Notes under the pieces: generated by a model
What the model was told of the DNA's origin: nothing
Database searches by the model: none
Seen by the model: only the letters and a program-made list of their open reading frames with translations
DNA from: Pararge aegeria
Taxonomy: Eukaryota > Arthropoda > Insecta > Lepidoptera > Nymphalidae
Direction: 5' to 3'
NCBI RefSeq assembly: GCF_905163445.1
Contig: NC_053208.1
Location: 26,625,986 to 26,689,985 of the forward strand
Length of the DNA: 64,000 bases
Shown here: in pieces, positions 11,642 to 20,355 of the stretch
Position numbering within the stretch: position 1 is the stretch's first letter
Layout of the letters: every line of letters starts with the position of its first letter
Made by a program: the position numbers and the translations under genes

Positions 11642-12322
11642 ACCAAACAATTGGTTATGGCCTAACTTACCTACCCGCGTCACGTTTCGTAGAACCGTTA
11701 CAGGCGGTGGGCTCTAGCAGGTACGTCGGTACCTCGCCTCGCTAGGCGATCGAGTACTCAGACGACCTATTTACACGGCCTCGTTTTTGAATCATTAGAT
11801 ATGTATCTCAGCATCTTGAATTGATTCCTAAAAATAGATTTTGTGGAGGTCTTGTGTCACACTCTTTCAAATGATAACATCAGAATTCACAAAAGTTAAT
11901 AACACGAATATTTTAAATAACGACGAAAAGTAGACGACGTAGGAGGTTTGCTACAAAGATTTGGATGCGATCTAGTCTTTGAACATTCTGACTTGTCACT
12001 GAATCGTAGGTCTGGCTTAGAATTAAGTATTAAACAGATTTAGGCGGCTATTACCTAAATACTTTGATGATTGAGCTTGTAATGAGAGTTTGATGAGAGG
12101 CGAAGATGGCTGGCGATGGGTTAGCGTTAAAAAATTAGAACTTTGTTAGGACTGGCCTGAGCAGACGTACTCGTAGCTCCTCGGAACAAAATAGTGTTAT
12201 TTATTTAGGAACATTTGATTTGTAAGATGTCTGACAGTAGCAGCAAAATGAAAATAGTCGGGTTAGAAATGTTAACTGCTTTCAGTAAACGGGCAGGACC
12301 AATTTCGAAGTTTAAAAAAGCA
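11642..12322. other. Flank of the BEL/Pao insertion, no recognised gene
   Basis: No coding motif seen. The last bases, TTCCATTTCGGTAT at 12323-12336, recur just beyond the 3' LTR. Confidence 0.4.
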
Positions 12323-12336
12323 TTCCATTTCGGTAT

Positions 12337-12540
12337 TGTTTAAGGTTGAATAAGTTATTTTTTAAGTAATGCGATAGATGGCGCTGTTTTGGTCTTATTT
12401 AATATTGTATCGCGCTATGAAGATTCTTTACTAATAATTAGAATAGGCCTCCTTGAATGTTATTAAGGTTGAGAATTACAGTGAACAAAATCTTGCTCAG
12501 AGTTTTATTTTATCACTCGGGTTTGGTGTGGGTGCGTTCA
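12337..12540 (+). repeat. 5' LTR of the BEL/Pao element
   Basis: 204 bases, TGTTTAAGG to GTGCGTTCA. Matches 18520-18723 except for one base near the 3' end (GTGTGGGTG versus GTGTAGGTG). Should carry the Pol II promoter; no clear TATA box was picked out. Confidence 0.97.
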
Positions 12541-12541
12541 T

Positions 12542-12558
12542 TGGTCCTTCGAGCCGGA
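12542..12558 (+). promoter_or_regulatory. Primer-binding site, tRNA-Tyr type
   Basis: TGGTCCTTCGAGCCGGA starts one base after the LTR. Its complement is TCCGGCTCGAAGGACCA, which matches the 3' end plus CCA of animal cytosolic tRNA-Tyr. This is where minus-strand DNA synthesis would be primed. Confidence 0.85.
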
Positions 12559-12701
12559 TATAGGCTGGCTGAGGAGTGGTGAAATAGACCGCGTCGACAC
12601 AGAGACGGATTGTCACTGAGGGCGCTAGGGTGCTGCAGCATCAGGTTTAAGCTGTACTAGTCAGTACGGACATAGCGTCAGCAGGTCCAGAAGTGAAGCG
12701 G

Positions 12702-12770
12702 CAGCGGATCTATGAGCGGAGCGGAAGCGGATCTATGAGCGGAGCGGAAGCGGATCTACGAGAGGGGCGG
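12702..12770. repeat. 23-bp minisatellite in the BEL leader
   Basis: Three tandem 23-base units of the type AGCGGATCTATGAGCGGAGC, the third diverged. Lies in the untranslated leader between primer site and gag, where packaging or translation signals would sit. Confidence 0.85.
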
Positions 12771-12991
12771 TAGCGTACGCACGAGCTGTGAGTGCAGTGT
12801 TAGTGCGGTATCAGGACAACTGTGAGTACTTTAAAAAATCATACGACAGCTAGAGACTTAGATTGAATTGAAGTGACAGACTCTGTTAAAGTTAAAGTAA
12901 TTGCCAGGACTTAAAATATAAACAAAAAGTGAATATACGGGGAACCTATGCCCAATTTACTTAGAATTTCTGAAACACTTAGAAAAATTTA

Positions 12992-15900
12992 ATGAAAATG
13001 GATCTTTTAGAAATTCAAGAAGAAAAGTCTCAAATTGACAAACTAAGAATAAATTTCAAAAAATGTGCAAAGGATAGATTAACTCGTCAATACATTGAGA
13101 CAAGATTACAAGCATTAGAAACAAAATATAAAGAATTCACCAAAAATCATGTGGAATTGATTAAGAAAAGAAGCTCTTTGAGTACCGACTACTTTAGCGA
13201 AGACGTTTTTGGGTCTGTTGAGGAGTTTTATTTAGAATTCAAGACTGAGTTGAAAGAAAGGTTGGATAGTTCTGTAATGAAACAACAAAGAGATACATCT
13301 TTAAACGTCACTGGAAATTTCAATAGTGCAGTCAAATTGCCCAAAATAACGATACCAGCATTCTCCGGATTGTACACTGAGTGGTTGAGTTTTCGCGATC
13401 TCTTCAAGTCACCTATACATGGCAATGAGGCACTTGATAATGTCCAAAAGCTTCACTATTTAAAGGGACACATAACTGGCGAAGCGGAACAACTCGTACG
13501 TCACATACCCATCACAAACGACACGTACATTCAATGTTGGACTCTTTTGGAAAGCCGATACAACAACAAACAATATTTAGCTAATTCCATACTCAAGCGA
13601 TTCTTTTCGCATAAAAATGTTACGTCTGAATCCAGTACTTCGATTAAACTGTTATTAGATGGTACTAATGATATGTTAAATGGTTTGTCAAATTTAGAGA
13701 TTGATACTAGTTCATGGGACATTATTGTGATTTACATCGTTAGTCAAAAACTGGATTCAGAAAGTCGCAAGCTATGGGAAATTAGAGTTAGCGAGTGTTC
13801 CAATAAGCTGCCTACGATTAATAATTTTACGGAATTTTTGGAACATCGGTTCCGCTCACTTGAATTTTTGGATACTAAAGCGACTAAGCAAACTATTGCA
13901 CGCAGTTATGTTTGTCAAGATTCTGTTAAAGTCACTGAATCTTGTAAATATTGTGATGAATTTCACAAGATTTACAATTGCAAGAAGTTTAGTCAACTAA
14001 GTGTTGACGCGCGTCGTGAGTTTGTCCGGTCCAACTCATTGTGCTTCAACTGTTTGTCTAATTTCCATTCCGCTTTTTCTTGTCGACTGTCCGCTAGGTG
14101 CCGCCTGTGTCACAAAAAACACCACTCTCTACTGCACCCACTAAACCCCAATCCACAATCATCTGATCAAGGAACTCAATCCGATGATCAAGTGGTGGAT
14201 AGTATGGCTGCTACACTAAGCACATCTCCACAGAGTGAGGAGACTAACGTAGTCTCATGTTTTTCAAACATTCGAGGTCAAGCTTTGTTGGCCACAGCTA
14301 TGATAAAGGCTGAGTCTAAGGCTGGTTCTACTCTAGTTTTAAGAGCCTTGTTGGATCAAGGCTCTCAGGCTTCATTTATCACGGAGTCTGCTGTCCAGTT
14401 ATTAGGCCTTAAGAAAATGCCAATCAAAGTAGACATATCCAGGCTAGGTGATGAGGGCAGTATGCCCTGTAAGTCAATGGTATCGATAAAGATTCAATCA
14501 CGCCTAGATTCCTCGTTTGTCATCGAAATCCAAGCGTATGTATTAAAGAAACTTACATCATTTTTACCTGAGAAAAACATTGTCAAATTAATTTCAACAC
14601 TTCCTGCGCTTGAGTTGGCTGATCCATTTTTTGGTACACCCAATAAAATTGATATGGTATTAAGTGTAGGAGTATACTCCAAGATACTATTAGAAGGTTT
14701 AATCAAAGGTCCGCCCGGGACTCCTATTGCTCAAAAGACGCGGCTAGGCTGGATTTTATCAGGTGACATTTACGACCCAAATAGTCGTAATTCTGAATTG
14801 TATAACAATGTTATTGTTAGTATGCATGTTCAATCATGTGAGAACGATATTCTGAAAAAATTTTGGGAAATAGAAGAGTGTAAATCAGTTAGCAAAAAAT
14901 TGCTTACAGAAGAAGAAGAAAAATGCGAAAAGTTGTTTTCTGAAACCACGAAAAGAGACAACTCCGGACGATATATCATCAAATTACCTTTTCGACAGAA
15001 TGATCCACCGTGCAAATACGGTGATTCCAGGCATATCGCACGTAAAAGATATTTTTTGTTAGAAAAAAAACTGTTAAGAAACCCAGATCTTAAAGTACAA
15101 TATGCTGCCGTAATAAAGGAATACTTCGATTTAAATCATATGGAGGTAGTTCCACGTGCAGAAAGAGATAAACCAAATGTCGTGTATTTGCCTCACCATG
15201 CAGTCATACGAAATGACAAAAGCACGACAAAGGTACGTCCAGTTTTCGACGCTTCTTGTCAAGGGATTAATGGCGTGTCGCTTAACAATGATTTAATGAT
15301 TGGACCCACGCTACAACCAGAGTTACGACAAATCATTATGCGTTGGCGTTGCCATCCGATATGTTTGATCGCCGATATCATTAAAATGTACAGACAGGTC
15401 AAAGTTTTTGAAGAACATGTTGATTTTCAGCGTCTTTACTGGCGTGACAGCCCAGACTCTGATCTACAACATTTCAGGTTATTGCGTGTTACTTTTGGCA
15501 CATCAGCAGCACCTTACCTTGCTGTAAGATGCCTACAGCAACTTGCATATGATGAAGGAAATGATTTTCCATATGCTTCAAACCGCGTCCTTTCTGATTT
15601 TTACGTTGATGATCTTATCACCGGTTGTGAAACAGAGGAGGAAGGACGGCAAATTTATAAGGAAATGAATGAATTGCTCAGTCGGGGTGGGTTTCAACTT
15701 CAAAAATGGTCTACTAATAGCACAGACTTGATGAAAGAAATAGAAACTGACAATGAAGGCAAAGATAAGTTAGAGATAAAAGTAGACACAGTCGTGAAAA
15801 TTTTAGGAATAACCTGGAATAGAGAAAGGGATGAATTCCAATATACAGTCCAACTGCCTCCATTGACAACACCTGTCACAAAGCGAAGAGTAATTTCAGA

Positions 15901-16729
15901 TATTGCCCGGCTTTACGATCCTCTTGGATGGATTTCACCTGTAATAATAACAGCCAAGGTGTTTATACAAAAACTCTGGCTGTCCGGCATCGGTTGGGAC
16001 CATGAGTTGCCAAATTTGTTATTACAGGAATGGATCGAATATCGTGCAAATCTCAAAAATCTCATAGAGTTTAGAATTCCCAGATGGATCCAAACGGACA
16101 GTAAAGCCATCCTTCGTGAGCTTCAAGGATTTTGTGATGCGTCTAATGCTGCATATGCAGCTGTCATTTATTTAAGAGTCATTGATAGCCAAATGAATGT
16201 GCACGTTCACCTCATCACTTCCAAGACTAAGGTATCTCCAATAAAACAGGTTTCAATACCTCGTTTAGAACTTTGTGGCGCGGTTCTTTTAGCGAAACTT
16301 CTTAATGAAGTTTCGAATTCAATGGAAATATCAAAGGAAAATGTCCATGCTTGGACAGATTCTTCAGTTGTCTTGGCATGGTTGAGAAGTCATCCCAGTA
16401 AATGGAAGACATTTGTCGGTAATCGTGTTTCGGAAATACTTACCATTATGGAAAGCAACCAGTGGTCTCACGTGGTCTCGAAAGATAATCCTGCAGACTG
16501 TGCTTCCAGGGGCATAAGTGCCGAAGACTGCTGCAAAAGTAAACTGTGGAAATATGGACCAAAGTGGTTAGAAAATAAGACCATAAATTACAGCAAAGGA
16601 ACAATGGAACAAACAAATTTAGAAGAGAAAACAAAAACCGTTATTTGTAATGTGACTGCAGAAAATAGAGACGAGACTATAATTTCTAGATTCTCATCTT
16701 TGAGAAAACTAGTAAGAGTAATAGCATAA
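12992..16729 (+). CDS. BEL/Pao gag-protease-reverse transcriptase-RNase H polyprotein
   Basis: A 1245-residue frame starting at MKMDLLEI. Gag: coiled, lysine-rich N-terminus, then a DUF1759-like core from about residue 116 ('LPKITIPAFSGLYTEWLSF'). Cysteine/histidine clusters follow: CKYC at about 320, CFNC at about 351 and CRLC at about 370. The aspartic protease motif LLDQGSQASF is near residue 452. RT spans roughly 690-930, with RPVFDASC, the first catalytic aspartate in IADIIKMYRQV, and YVDD near 871. RNase H shows FCDAS (about 1046), RLELCGA, WTDSSVVLAW (about 1121) and DNPADCASRG (about 1165). All RT and RNase H catalytic residues I can check are present. The TAA at 16727 ends the frame; the same frame continues as pol, so it is a nonsense mutation and not the natural end. 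The start is the first ATG consistent with gag. Confidence 0.93.
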   Translation: MKMDLLEIQEEKSQIDKLRINFKKCAKDRLTRQYIETRLQALETKYKEFTKNHVELIKKRSSLSTDYFSEDVFGSVEEFYLEFKTELKERLDSSVMKQQRDTSLNVTGNFNSAVKLPKITIPAFSGLYTEWLSFRDLFKSPIHGNEALDNVQKLHYLKGHITGEAEQLVRHIPITNDTYIQCWTLLESRYNNKQYLANSILKRFFSHKNVTSESSTSIKLLLDGTNDMLNGLSNLEIDTSSWDIIVIYIVSQKLDSESRKLWEIRVSECSNKLPTINNFTEFLEHRFRSLEFLDTKATKQTIARSYVCQDSVKVTESCKYCDEFHKIYNCKKFSQLSVDARREFVRSNSLCFNCLSNFHSAFSCRLSARCRLCHKKHHSLLHPLNPNPQSSDQGTQSDDQVVDSMAATLSTSPQSEETNVVSCFSNIRGQALLATAMIKAESKAGSTLVLRALLDQGSQASFITESAVQLLGLKKMPIKVDISRLGDEGSMPCKSMVSIKIQSRLDSSFVIEIQAYVLKKLTSFLPEKNIVKLISTLPALELADPFFGTPNKIDMVLSVGVYSKILLEGLIKGPPGTPIAQKTRLGWILSGDIYDPNSRNSELYNNVIVSMHVQSCENDILKKFWEIEECKSVSKKLLTEEEEKCEKLFSETTKRDNSGRYIIKLPFRQNDPPCKYGDSRHIARKRYFLLEKKLLRNPDLKVQYAAVIKEYFDLNHMEVVPRAERDKPNVVYLPHHAVIRNDKSTTKVRPVFDASCQGINGVSLNNDLMIGPTLQPELRQIIMRWRCHPICLIADIIKMYRQVKVFEEHVDFQRLYWRDSPDSDLQHFRLLRVTFGTSAAPYLAVRCLQQLAYDEGNDFPYASNRVLSDFYVDDLITGCETEEEGRQIYKEMNELLSRGGFQLQKWSTNSTDLMKEIETDNEGKDKLEIKVDTVVKILGITWNRERDEFQYTVQLPPLTTPVTKRRVISDIARLYDPLGWISPVIITAKVFIQKLWLSGIGWDHELPNLLLQEWIEYRANLKNLIEFRIPRWIQTDSKAILRELQGFCDASNAAYAAVIYLRVIDSQMNVHVHLITSKTKVSPIKQVSIPRLELCGAVLLAKLLNEVSNSMEISKENVHAWTDSSVVLAWLRSHPSKWKTFVGNRVSEILTIMESNQWSHVVSKDNPADCASRGISAEDCCKSKLWKYGPKWLENKTINYSKGTMEQTNLEEKTKTVICNVTAENRDETIISRFSSLRKLVRVIA

Positions 16730-18152
16730 TGTAGAAGATTCATACTCTATAAAAAATCAAATAATAAAGAAAAATGGCTTACCTTTACCGAAATCAACAA
16801 CGCTCTGCATACCTGTATAAAGATGTGTCAACATGAACATTTTAATAATGAAATAGAAAGTTTAAAGGAAGAGGGCAGGGTTAAAAGAAAAAGTATTCTA
16901 CTTTGCTTGAATCCTTACTTAGATGCTGGTGAAGTCCTGCGAGTTGGTGGTCGGTTGCAAATGGCTAGAATCCACGATAAGATGAAGCATCCTGTAATAA
17001 TACCACATAAGTCTCATTTTACTGACCTGTGTGTGGCTGATGCACACGAACGCACACTACACGGTGGACCACAATCAATGCTCAATTATTTAGGAACTAA
17101 ATATTGGGTTATTAATGCTAGAGGACTTGTTAGACAGCATTTCCGAAAGTGTGTGACTTGCGTTCGCTATTCTGCTCAAGCAAATCAACAACTGATGGGT
17201 CAGTTACCAACGGCCAGGGTTACGGCAAGTCGCCCCTTTTGTCAAAGTGGGGTTGACTATGCCGGGCCAATCGCAGTCAGGCCCCATAAGGGTCGAGGGT
17301 ATCATGCCACAAAGGGCTATATTTGTTTATTCATATGTATGGCTACTCGAGCTGTACATTTGGAAATGGTCAGTGATATGACATCGCAGGCTTTCATAGC
17401 TGCTTTCAAGCGCTTCACCGGAAGAAGAGGTCATTGTCTTGATGTGGAGCGATAATGGTACTACATTCGTCGGGGCCAATAAAGAGTTAAAATCCTTATT
17501 TGCTAAAGGGAGGGCAGGATTTCCTGCTGACATTATGGACTGGTTAGCTACTAATGGCACTAACTGGCACTTTATTCCGCCACATTCTCCGAACTTTGGA
17601 GGGTTGTGGGAGGCAGGAATAAAGTCTACCAAGACACATCTGAATCGAGTAATAGGCAATCACACACTTACGTTTGAAGAAATGGTTACAGTTCTTACTC
17701 AAATTGAGGCCTGTCTGAACTCTCGGCCCATTGGTCACGTTAGCAGTAATTCGGAGGATCCTTACCCATTAACTCCCGGTCATTTTTTGATTGGGGAACC
17801 AGTTATTTTAGTGCCAGAAAATAATTATGAAGGTTCCAATATAACAACTTTACAAAGATGGCATCTCGCGCAGAAATTGGTTCAAGACTTTTGGCGAAGA
17901 TGGTCAGCCGAATATTTGACAAAATTTTATCATAGACACAAGTGGTCATATCAAACAGCGGAACCAAGGGTAGGCGACGTAGTGTTGGTGAAAGAGGATA
18001 ATCTTCCACCAGCGCGATGGCTATACGGCATCATCACCCAAAAGCACACTGGTCCGGACGGTCTCACTAGAGTTGTTTCACTAAAATGTAAGAAAACCAT
18101 TATAAAACGATCAACATCGAAACTAATTATTTTACCTGTTAGGACCTTCTGA
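16730..18152 (+). pseudogene. BEL/Pao integrase region, separated by stop and frameshift
   Basis: Continues the pol frame after the TAA. An HHCC-type zinc-binding region is visible (HERTLHGG ... CVTC, about 17045-17165). The integrase core follows: first aspartate in GVDYAGP (about 17254), second in WSDNGTTF (17451-17453), glutamate in GLWEAGIKS (about 17606). The frame shifts near 17441: the upstream frame ends at 17455 as DVER-stop, while the downstream frame restarts at MWSDNG and runs to 18152. The tail (FWRRWS ... VGDVVLVKEDN ... LYGIITQ) matches the DUF5641-type end of BEL/Pao pol. Catalytic residues survive but lie in two frames and behind a stop, so the copy could move only with help in trans. 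Confidence 0.9.
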
Positions 18153-18519
18153 TTTTATTAAGTTTTTTATTTGATGTTTAAGTTTAGAGTTTAAGTTTAG
18201 TTATTTTTATCTAGGTTAAATTGTTATAAAATTGTTTTAAAAGTTTAAGTCATGCAGCATGTTTACATATTTTATTAGTTACAGCACGTAACGCACGTTC
18301 CAGGTTTGTTATTTTTTTTTGTTAATTACCTCTTGTGTTACGGTGGGCGGTGAGATTGCTTTATTGTTAATATTTTATATATATATAGATTACATACATA
18401 GATTATGTGAAAACATAACATTACTTCAAAATTACAGTCCACGTTACAACAATTTTTTTAATTTTGTATGTGATGCAGTCTTATACTAATTATGGACATT
18501 CTGTCCATGGTGGGCGGTA
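18153..18519 (+). other. BEL/Pao 3' untranslated region with two polypurine-tract-like motifs
   Basis: GGTGGGCGGT occurs at 18509-18518, directly before the 3' LTR where the plus-strand primer is expected. The same ten bases occur at 18342-18351. The second could be an extra plus-strand priming site or a relic of an internal duplication. Confidence 0.65.
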
Positions 18520-18723
18520 TGTTTAAGGTTGAATAAGTTATTTTTTAAGTAATGCGATAGATGGCGCTGTTTTGGTCTTATTTAATATTGTATCGCGCTA
18601 TGAAGATTCTTTACTAATAATTAGAATAGGCCTCCTTGAATGTTATTAAGGTTGAGAATTACAGTGAACAAAATCTTGCTCAGAGTTTTATTTTATCACT
18701 CGGGTTTGGTGTAGGTGCGTTCA
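18520..18723 (+). repeat. 3' LTR of the BEL/Pao element
   Basis: 204 bases, one mismatch to the 5' LTR. The open frame at 18636-18845 spans LTR and flank and is not a gene. Confidence 0.97.
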
Positions 18724-19660
18724 TTGCGTTTCCATTTCGGTATAGTTGTAAAGATATTTGTGAGTTCTATGAAAAAAAATGGGATGTGAATCGTAGTTCT
18801 ACAAATAATCCTTTTTTTTCTAATAAAAGCGAGTATTTGAAATAACTGATTTAACTGGAAGTCATTAAATTTTTTAAATTCGAAGGTGAATGTCTCATTA
18901 GAAGTGAATAACTTATTAAGCCTATTAAACTGCACTATAGGTTTATTAAAATTTCTAAAGTTAAGGTTGTGTCCATTTTTCCTGTCCTAAAGATTTCGGC
19001 TTTTCTAATACCGGTAGGTATTCCAGTGCTAGTCTAACAACATTCAGTTGTTTGAAAAAAGTGTTCTAGTTTTTGTATCAACATAAAATAAATATTTCAG
19101 GCTGCAATTGAATTGGAACTTGTTTTTTATTGATTGAGCAGGCATAATAGGCACGGCCGTTTCTATCGTCTATAAACTATATGGGACTTCATAGAGTGCG
19201 AAAGAAAATGTTAGTTCTTGTATCGTTAAAAAAACTAGCCACCTGCTTCCCCCGTACCTCCGCCATGCCACCCTCCAAATTCGGATGCTCTGGGCCCTTG
19301 CATTGTTTGCGTAAATGAGCCCCGGGCCGGCGCTGGCGTTGAATTTCCAAAGTGCGGGTTACCTACAACTGCGGTCCTAGGTATACACAGGTGGACGCAC
19401 TAGTGTTAGAGGCAGTTTTTTACATAGATATGTCTAGGTATTTCATGAAATTACGTGAGTGAGATCTCCTGCAATATTGCGTTGTACTAGTAGTTAAATT
19501 GAATTGAAATTATTATTTTATTCTTATTCTATTTTCGTCCCACTAGTCGGCCCGGCCGGCTTTCTCAACGCAACTTGACGACGGCGTCTTAAAGCACTCC
19601 ATGAAGCGACACAAAATTTCTAACTGCGGTCTGGCACAGAAAATTTCTTGTTAGAATTAA
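18724..19660. other. No recognised gene downstream of BEL
   Basis: Begins TTGCGT, then TTCCATTTCGGTAT (18730-18743), a copy of the 14 bases before the 5' LTR. The remainder is AT-rich with a few GC-rich words (19240-19340, 19550-19570) and no supported gene. Confidence 0.4.
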
Positions 19661-19868
19661 GAAAATTAAGCTTAATTTGCTATACTCTCTGTCTGTCTCC
19701 AGACAAACCAAACCAATCAAATCTACGGCAATGTACCCTCGGACATTGAGGGTACATTGCCGAAGATCTATCTGTTTGGTGTGGAGTATAAGGATTGAAA
19801 AAATTGAAAATTACACCATACAGATTCTCCTGCTGTTCGCGGAGTATAGCAAATTAAGCTTAATTTTC
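19661..19868. mobile_element. Hairpin MITE or fold-back element
   Basis: 19661-19687 and 19842-19868 are perfect 27-base reverse complements (AATTTGCTATACTC and its complement at the inner ends). The centre carries a second perfect stem at 19726-19740 / 19748-19762 (CGGCAATGTACCCTC), and the intervening arms pair imperfectly. The whole 208 bases can fold on itself. TTCTTGTTAGAA-like sequence lies outside both ends (about 19645 and 19914). No coding capacity. Confidence 0.7.
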
Positions 19869-20024
19869 ATAATGTATTATGGAATTCCGCAAAGTAACGC
19901 CTGCTTCTAACTAATTCTTGTTAGAAAACAAAAAAGTATTGCCATATGTACTTAGTTAATAGATAAGAGATGTAAGATAAAATGGGAGTTAGAAGGTTAT
20001 ATGAAAGTTCTCTTATTTTGTAGT

Positions 20025-20355
20025 TCATCATCATCAACCCACTGAAGGCTCTCAGAATGAGGAGGGTTAGGGCTCTATTCCACTACGCTGTCCAAGTGCA
20101 GATTGGTAGTTTTGGTCCTATAGAACATTATGGAGAACGCTGAGGCATGCTGGTTTCCTCGCGATGTTTCCCTTCACCGTTAAAGCAAGTGATAATGCTT
20201 CAATTTAAAAAGAAACTTAACTCCCAATAGTTAGAATTGCGTGCCAGAGATAGAACCGTTGGTAGAGTCACTACAAACGGACAGACTTGACGTTTGTAGT
20301 GACTCTACCACCCGAAAAGGAAGATCAAGCCTTACCCACTACGCTTTAGCCGCTT
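20025..20355 (-). repeat. SINE family A, near full length, with nested palindrome
   Basis: On the - strand: a tRNA-like head (box A-like GCGTAGTGGGTAAGGC), a body with 'CACTTGCTTTAACGGTGAAGG', AACATCGCGAGGAAACC and ATAATG, and a TGATGATGATGAAC tail. Inside the head is a perfect 18-base inverted repeat at 20261-20278 / 20292-20309 (GGTAGAGTCACTACAAAC), absent from other copies, so it was inserted or created after the SINE. Confidence 0.75.

Larger units (their letters stand above)
12337..18723 (+). mobile_element. BEL/Pao LTR retrotransposon, full length, coding region broken
   Basis: A complete LTR element of about 6.4 kb: 5' LTR, tRNA-Tyr primer site, about 430-base leader, gag-protease-RT-RNase H in one frame, integrase, about 370-base 3' untranslated part, purine-rich tract and 3' LTR. 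The order protease-RT-RNase H-integrase, a DUF1759-type gag and the final DUF5641-type tail place it in BEL/Pao. The two 204-base LTRs start TG, end CA and differ at one base, so insertion was recent. Coding is interrupted by an in-frame TAA at 16727 and a frameshift near 17441, so this copy should not make a full integrase. The usual short target duplication is not directly adjacent; a 14-base direct repeat lies at 12323-12336 and 18730-18743. Confidence 0.95.

Noticed and set aside
13228..18009. Minus-strand frames within the BEL element
   Set aside because: No motifs; shadows of gag-pol.
18636..18935. Frames across the 3' LTR and its flank
   Set aside because: Not bounded by any gene signal and mostly LTR sequence.
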